Shown here piece after piece: positions 41,847 through 46,083 of a stretch of 46,083 nt of DNA. Under the pieces are notes generated by a model. It worked only from the letters and a program-made list of their open reading frames with translations. It made no database searches and had not been told where the DNA came from. Source of the DNA: Ignavibacteria bacterium RIFCSPLOWO2_12_FULL_56_21 (lineage in GTDB: Bacteria; Bacteroidota; Ignavibacteria; UBA10030); the NCBI GenBank assembly GCA_001802945.1, contig MHAK01000045.1, positions 1,932 to 48,014 on the forward strand. The letters run 5' to 3'. Positions within the stretch are counted from its first letter, which is position 1; each line of letters opens with the position of its first letter. The position numbers and the translations under genes are program-made.

Positions 41847-43139
41847 ATGGCTGCGACGCTCTCCGTTACAGATAATCGAACCGGGAAAGTCTACGAGATC
41901 CCGATCCAGAACGGCACTATTAAGGCGATGGACCTCCGGCAGATCAAGTCGGGGGAAGATGATTTCGGCTTAATGTCCTATGACCCTGCGTTCATGAACA
42001 CCGCCTCCGTCAAGAGCAGCATCACGTTTATCGACGGCGACAAGGGTATTCTCCGACATCGCGGTTACCCGATCGAAGAGTTGGCTGAAAGTTCCACATC
42101 CTTCATGGAAGTAGCCTATTTACTCATGTACGGCGATCTGCCGACCGAAACGCAACGCGCAGAATGGCGCCAGCGGATCCGCCACCACACATTCGTGCAT
42201 GAAAGCATCAAGAAACTGATGGAGGCCTTCCGGTATGACGCACATCCGATGGGCATGTTCATCAGCACGATCGCAGCGCTCTCGACCTTTTACCCCGAAG
42301 CGAAGGAGATCATGGACCCGGAGATCCGGATGAAACAAGTACACCGGCTCATTGCCAAGGTCCCGACTATTGCTGCATTCGCGTACCGGCATTCGAAGGG
42401 CATGCCGTATATTTACCCATCGAACGATCTGACGTATGCCGGCAACTTTCTCAACATGATGTTCAAAACCGGCGATTCGCCGTACCACATCCATCCCGCG
42501 CTGGAGCGCGCGCTCACCGTGCTCTTCATCCTGCATGTTGACCATGAGCAGAATTGCAGTACAAATGCGATGCGCATGGTCGGAAGCTCGCATGTCGACC
42601 CCTATTCCTCGACTGCGGCAGCGGCGGCGGCGCTCTGGGGACCGCTCCACGGCGGAGCAAATGAAGCCGTCCTCCGGATGCTCGATGAGATCGGTTCGAT
42701 TAACAAAGTTCCAGCCTTCATCAAGGAAGTCAAGGAAGGGAAAGGACGCTTGATGGGATTCGGACACCGGGTCTACAAGAATTACGACCCGCGCGCCAAG
42801 GTCATCAAGAAACTCGCCGACGACGTCTTCGAAGTGACGGGCAAAAATCCGATGCTCGACATAGCCCTCGAACTCGAACGGATCGCTCTGCATGACGACT
42901 ATTTCATGAAACGCAAGTTGTATCCCAACGTCGACTTCTATTCCGGGTTGATCTACCAGGCTATGGGATTCCCGAAGGACTTTTTCCCCGTCCTGTTCGC
43001 AATCCCCCGTACGGTCGGCTGGCTGGCTCAATGGATCGAGCATCTTCAGGATGCGGACCAGAAGATCGCCCGGCCCCGCCAGATCTATCTCGGCCACGAC
43101 GTGCGGACGTGGGTGCCGATCGAAAAACGCGGGAGGTAA
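41847..43139 (+). CDS. gltA: citrate synthase
   Basis: A 430-residue type II-like citrate synthase condensing oxaloacetate and acetyl-CoA at the entry of the TCA cycle. Active-site segments are LHVDHEQNCSTNAMRMVGSS, LWGPLHGGANEAVLRML (catalytic His), GFGHRVYKNYDPRA (His and Arg) and NVDFYSGLIYQAMGF (catalytic Asp). The C-terminal RPRQIYLGHDVRTWVPIE is typical. An AGGAG lies 7 nt before the ATG. It leads a plus-strand operon with the hydrolase, udgB and a glycosyltransferase. Confidence 0.97.
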   Translation: MAATLSVTDNRTGKVYEIPIQNGTIKAMDLRQIKSGEDDFGLMSYDPAFMNTASVKSSITFIDGDKGILRHRGYPIEELAESSTSFMEVAYLLMYGDLPTETQRAEWRQRIRHHTFVHESIKKLMEAFRYDAHPMGMFISTIAALSTFYPEAKEIMDPEIRMKQVHRLIAKVPTIAAFAYRHSKGMPYIYPSNDLTYAGNFLNMMFKTGDSPYHIHPALERALTVLFILHVDHEQNCSTNAMRMVGSSHVDPYSSTAAAAAALWGPLHGGANEAVLRMLDEIGSINKVPAFIKEVKEGKGRLMGFGHRVYKNYDPRAKVIKKLADDVFEVTGKNPMLDIALELERIALHDDYFMKRKLYPNVDFYSGLIYQAMGFPKDFFPVLFAIPRTVGWLAQWIEHLQDADQKIARPRQIYLGHDVRTWVPIEKRGR

Positions 43140-43145
43140 AGCCGC

Positions 43146-43943
43146 ATGAAAATACAGCTTCCACACGGCATTCTGCTCAACTATGTCGAGCGGGGGAATC
43201 CCTCGGGTCTGCCGGTGGTCTTTATCCATGGCTTTCCCTTTACACACCGCATGTGGGACCCGCAAATGCGGGCCCTCCCCGCCGGCATCCGGGCCATCGC
43301 TTACGACGTTCGCGGTCACGGCGATAGTCAGGTGGCCGATGGACAGTATACGATCGAATTTCACGTCGACGACCTTCTTGCGCTTCTCGACCATCTTGTT
43401 ATTGAAAAGGCTGTCGTGTGCGGCTTGTCGATGGGCGGCTATATAGCGTTGAGAGCGGTGGAACGGAATCCCGACCGCGTGCGGGCCCTCGTTCTCGCAG
43501 ACACGCGCAGCGAGGCCGACACCAACGAGGCCAGAGTGAAGCGTTCGGCGTCCATCCGTGCCGTCAAGCTGGAAGGTGTGCCGACATTTGCCGAAAACTT
43601 TGCAAAGGCGGTGTTCGCACCCGAGACGTTCACCAAACAGCCTCAAACGATCGCCTTCATCAAAGATCTGATGCGTTCCAACACGATGCTCGGGATCTCC
43701 GGGACTCTCATCGCGCTCGCCGCACGAACCGACACGACACCCTCGCTCTCCCGCATTTCTGTGCCGACACTCATTCTGGTCGGAGAACACGATGCTCTGA
43801 CTCCTCCCGCCGCCGCCGAATCTCTGCACAAGCACATCAAGGATTCTACGCTCACGGTCATCCCCGGAGCGGCCCATATGTCGAATGTTGAGAACGAGGC
43901 CGCCTTCAACAAAGCATTGATAGGTTTTCTGCGAACGTTGTGA
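43146..43943 (+). CDS. alpha/beta hydrolase
   Basis: A 265-residue alpha/beta-hydrolase-fold enzyme. The oxyanion region is PVVFIHGFPFTHRMWDPQM. The nucleophile is Ser in VVCGLSMGGYIAL, the acid Asp is in ILVGEHDALTPP and the His is in IPGAAHMSNVENE. It resembles 3-oxoadipate enol-lactonase or esterase relatives, but the substrate cannot be read from sequence. It starts 6 bp after gltA with GGAGG inside the gltA end, and its stop overlaps the udgB start (GTGA). Confidence 0.9.
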   Translation: MKIQLPHGILLNYVERGNPSGLPVVFIHGFPFTHRMWDPQMRALPAGIRAIAYDVRGHGDSQVADGQYTIEFHVDDLLALLDHLVIEKAVVCGLSMGGYIALRAVERNPDRVRALVLADTRSEADTNEARVKRSASIRAVKLEGVPTFAENFAKAVFAPETFTKQPQTIAFIKDLMRSNTMLGISGTLIALAARTDTTPSLSRISVPTLILVGEHDALTPPAAAESLHKHIKDSTLTVIPGAAHMSNVENEAAFNKALIGFLRTL

Positions 43944-44635
43944 CCAGTCGTCCCTCCTGGACACGGTTGAACGACGACGTCGTTTCGTGCCGCAAGTGTC
44001 CGCGGCTTGTGCAATGGCGCGAGGACGTCGCCCGGACGAAGATAAGAAGGTTTCAGGATCAGCAGTATTGGGGAAGACCCGTCGCCGGGTTCGGCGACCA
44101 CCATGCACGGCTTCTCCTCGTAGGCCTGGCTCCGGCAGCACACGGAGCAAATCGCACGGGACGCATGTTTACCGGCGACCGAAGCGGCGACTGGCTTTAT
44201 GAGGCCCTCCATCGGTTCGGGTTTGCCAACATGGCGGCTTCCACGCAGCGTGACGATGGACTGGCGCTTAGCGGCTGTTTCATCACGGCAGCCTGTCGCT
44301 GCGCGCCTCCGGCAAACACACCGACGCCCGAAGAACTCGACAACTGCAGACCCTATCTCCATCTGGAACTCGACCTTCTCCACAATGTGCGCGTCATTGT
44401 CGGCCTCGGCAAGACTGGGTTCGACTCGGCACTCCGGGTTCTCGCTGATCGCGGCATAGCGATTCCCAGGCCCCGCCCGGCGTTCACGCACGGACTCGAA
44501 GTTCATTTCCCCGCAGGCCTCAGGCTCCTCGCCTCGTATCATCCAAGCCAGCAAAACACCTTCACGGGCACGCTGACCCGGACCATGTTCCATTCGGTGT
44601 TTCGTCGCGCACGCGCGCTCGTCGACCACCCATGA
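43940..44635 (+). CDS. family 5 uracil-DNA glycosylase UdgB-like
   Basis: A 231-residue uracil-DNA glycosylase of family 5 (UdgB), removing uracil and related damaged bases from DNA. The hallmark LLLVGLAPAAHGANRTGRMF, followed by TGDRSGDWLYEALH, is intact, as is the C-terminal LLASYHPSQQNTFTG with its active-site His. Cysteines in VSCRKCPRL and in GCFITAACRCAPP should hold the 4Fe-4S cluster. The GTG start overlaps the hydrolase stop, and its own stop overlaps the next ATG (ATGA at 44632). Confidence 0.95.
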   Translation: MTSRPSWTRLNDDVVSCRKCPRLVQWREDVARTKIRRFQDQQYWGRPVAGFGDHHARLLLVGLAPAAHGANRTGRMFTGDRSGDWLYEALHRFGFANMAASTQRDDGLALSGCFITAACRCAPPANTPTPEELDNCRPYLHLELDLLHNVRVIVGLGKTGFDSALRVLADRGIAIPRPRPAFTHGLEVHFPAGLRLLASYHPSQQNTFTGTLTRTMFHSVFRRARALVDHP

Positions 44636-46083
44636 CCCGCCGCACAGTGATAGCTTTTACGGCCGTTGTGGTTTTCAGCGCAGCTGCCGGGCTGCTCAGG
44701 ATGAACGACCTATCGCTCTTTACCGACAGCACGCGCTACGTCATCTGGGCCACCAGCCTCAGCAACGCGAACGGATGGATCGACGAGACGACTCCCGATC
44801 CCAATCGGTTTGTCGTGAACGCGCCATTCTATCCACTGCTCATTGCGCCGTCGCAATGGATCGAGCAGAATTCCCTTGCCGCCGCAAAGTCCATGACATT
44901 GCTGTACGGACTGGCTGCCATTGCGCTCTTCTTTCTTTGGAGCCGACGCACGGTCGGCGACACTACGGCACTCATTATTTCAGCCGCATTTGCGGTAATG
45001 CCGTTGACAATTGTCCTTTTTACTGAGGCGCTGTCGGAAGCACCGTTCCTTGTGCTTGTTTTCGCAATCCTTGTGCTCACAGAACGTTCGCTTACTCGGG
45101 AACTCACAGGACGCGAACGGGTCGCTTTGATCGCATTTTCGGCGGTGATCCCCCTCGTCCGCGAGATCGGCATAGTCTTCGTCGCAGCCATCGTAGTCGA
45201 TCTTGTCCGCCGCCGCCAAAAGCGCACTGCTGCCCTCATTGCGGGGGCGACCGTGATCGCTGCTGCCGTGTGGACCTATCGTAATCTCGTTCTCATCGGC
45301 GCGCCGCCGATGTCGCAGAGCGCGAACGTTCGATTCATTCTGCAACACGTAGCAACCCCGGAAGGCGCACCGTTGGCCAGAGAATTTGTAGAACGATTCT
45401 GGCTGAACATTCGATCGTATTCGGATGAGCTGGGGGGCATGGTCCTCTTTCCTTTCCCACTCAATCTCGTTCGAGGCAGCTCGGGTCCCTTCATTGCGCT
45501 CGTAAATATCTTCCAGTCAGCAAAGTCCTATCTTCCGATCCTCTTCCTGCCGGCCGTCGCTTTCGGAACGTATCGGGACCTGCGCGCCGGAGGGACCGCT
45601 TTCGTACGAACGGTGTTCCTCGTTCTGTATGTTGGCGTCGTTCTTCTCTATCCCGTTCAGGACATCCGTTTCTTTCTTCCGATCATTCCGTTCCTCTTGA
45701 TTGTTCTTGCACGCGGTGCGCAAGGGATCATAGATGTCCGGCCGGGCATTGGCCTTCATCTTGCCGTCGGGGCGGCCGCATGCGTCATTGGGGCGAATGC
45801 CTTTGCCAGCGCTGAATTGATCCGCACAAACCTGACCTATCTTCGAACGGCGGACGATCCTGCCGCCCCGGCAATGACCGGCTTTTATGCGACACCCTGG
45901 TCTGTAGTCGGTTCCTGGATCACCGATTCGACGGCCCATGACGCCGTCATCGCCAGCCCGGCAAAGGAGATCGCTCCGTTCACGCACGGACGATTGGTGC
46001 TGGAGATCAATCGGGCCGTCCCGCTGCCGGCATTTGAATCGCTCCTCCGCGACCATGACGTGTCGTACCTGCTTGTGCCCGAA
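44632..46083 (+). CDS. glycosyltransferase family 39-like membrane protein, partial
   Basis: An open frame of 484 codons running off the window end without a stop. The product has about nine or ten hydrophobic helices (for example MTLLYGLAAIALFFLWS, ALIAGATVIAAAVWTY, FVRTVFLVLYVGVVLLYPV). It looks like a GT-C fold glycosyltransferase (PMT/ArnT-like), which uses polyprenyl-phosphate sugars outside the inner membrane. The first loop has FTDSTRYVIWATSLSNANG and NAPFYPLLIAP, matching the place of the catalytic Asp. VQDIRFFLPIIPFLLI fits the conserved R-F-x2-P region. It overlaps udgB by ATGA. The target glycan is unknown. Confidence 0.75.
   Translation, partial: MTRRTVIAFTAVVVFSAAAGLLRMNDLSLFTDSTRYVIWATSLSNANGWIDETTPDPNRFVVNAPFYPLLIAPSQWIEQNSLAAAKSMTLLYGLAAIALFFLWSRRTVGDTTALIISAAFAVMPLTIVLFTEALSEAPFLVLVFAILVLTERSLTRELTGRERVALIAFSAVIPLVREIGIVFVAAIVVDLVRRRQKRTAALIAGATVIAAAVWTYRNLVLIGAPPMSQSANVRFILQHVATPEGAPLAREFVERFWLNIRSYSDELGGMVLFPFPLNLVRGSSGPFIALVNIFQSAKSYLPILFLPAVAFGTYRDLRAGGTAFVRTVFLVLYVGVVLLYPVQDIRFFLPIIPFLLIVLARGAQGIIDVRPGIGLHLAVGAAACVIGANAFASAELIRTNLTYLRTADDPAAPAMTGFYATPWSVVGSWITDSTAHDAVIASPAKEIAPFTHGRLVLEINRAVPLPAFESLLRDHDVSYLLVPE

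Noticed and set aside
42120-44150. A 676-codon open frame antisense to gltA, the hydrolase and udgB
   Set aside because: The opposite strand carries three clearly conserved enzymes; the antisense translation is rich in Arg, His and Asp with no recognisable domain, as expected of a GC-driven shadow frame.

Overview
The window looks like a chromosome segment from a Gram-negative member of the FCB group (Bacteroidota, Chlorobi or Ignavibacteria-like; the exact class cannot be settled by eye). The main evidence is a fused LpxC-FabZ protein, a C-terminal type IX secretion sorting domain on the first protein, a tandem pair of OmpH/Skp chaperones beside BamA, and a dipeptidyl-peptidase-IV-type S9 peptidase. 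No rRNA, tRNA, CRISPR array or prophage was seen.

Layout. 1-5.5 kb: a secreted lamin-tail/T9SS-sorted protein, an unknown lipoprotein plus coiled-coil membrane protein pair, and the methionine sulfoxide repair pair msrQ-msrP. 5.6-15 kb: a HerA-like ATPase, a SpoIIE/RsbU-type phosphatase, a large membrane cyclase with three c-type heme motifs spaced exactly 130 residues apart, and a DUF1501/DUF1800 pair. 15-22.5 kb is the most rearranged stretch: an internally deleted oxidoreductase remnant, RDD and DUF3109 proteins, DinB-mutS, a complete 1.5-kb insertion sequence, and a GxxExxY gene between inverted repeats. 22.5-26.4 kb: CPXCG protein, an ATP-grasp ligase divergent from a C39-like peptidase, DUF309, surE. 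26.5-35.9 kb is an envelope block on the minus strand: uppS-bamA-ompH-ompH-lpxD-lpxC/fabZ-lpxA-lipM-like-panB, several with overlapping stop/start codons. 36-46 kb: clpC with a clear promoter and terminator, rluE, a DPP-IV-like peptidase preceded by a structured RNA with terminator, and gltA-hydrolase-udgB-glycosyltransferase, the last cut by the window end.

The envelope block supplies lipid A precursors (LpxA, LpxC, LpxD), hydroxyacyl chains (FabZ), undecaprenyl carrier (UppS), and outer membrane protein insertion and chaperoning (BamA, OmpH). The rest is housekeeping (MutS, ClpC, GltA, SurE, PanB, UdgB) plus signalling.

The most unusual content is between genes. There are three copies of a ~108-bp twin-stem-loop element bounded by CTAG, one sitting exactly on a stop codon and one exactly between a Shine-Dalgarno sequence and its start codon. 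There is a 333-bp MITE-like element also bounded by CTAG. There is also a family of intergenic inverted repeats whose arms are built of 9-10-nt words (CACGAAG, CGCGAAT, CGCAATG, CACAAAA, CCAAAC types), one of which encloses the GxxExxY gene. With the triheme cyclase, these are the best candidates for undescribed biology.
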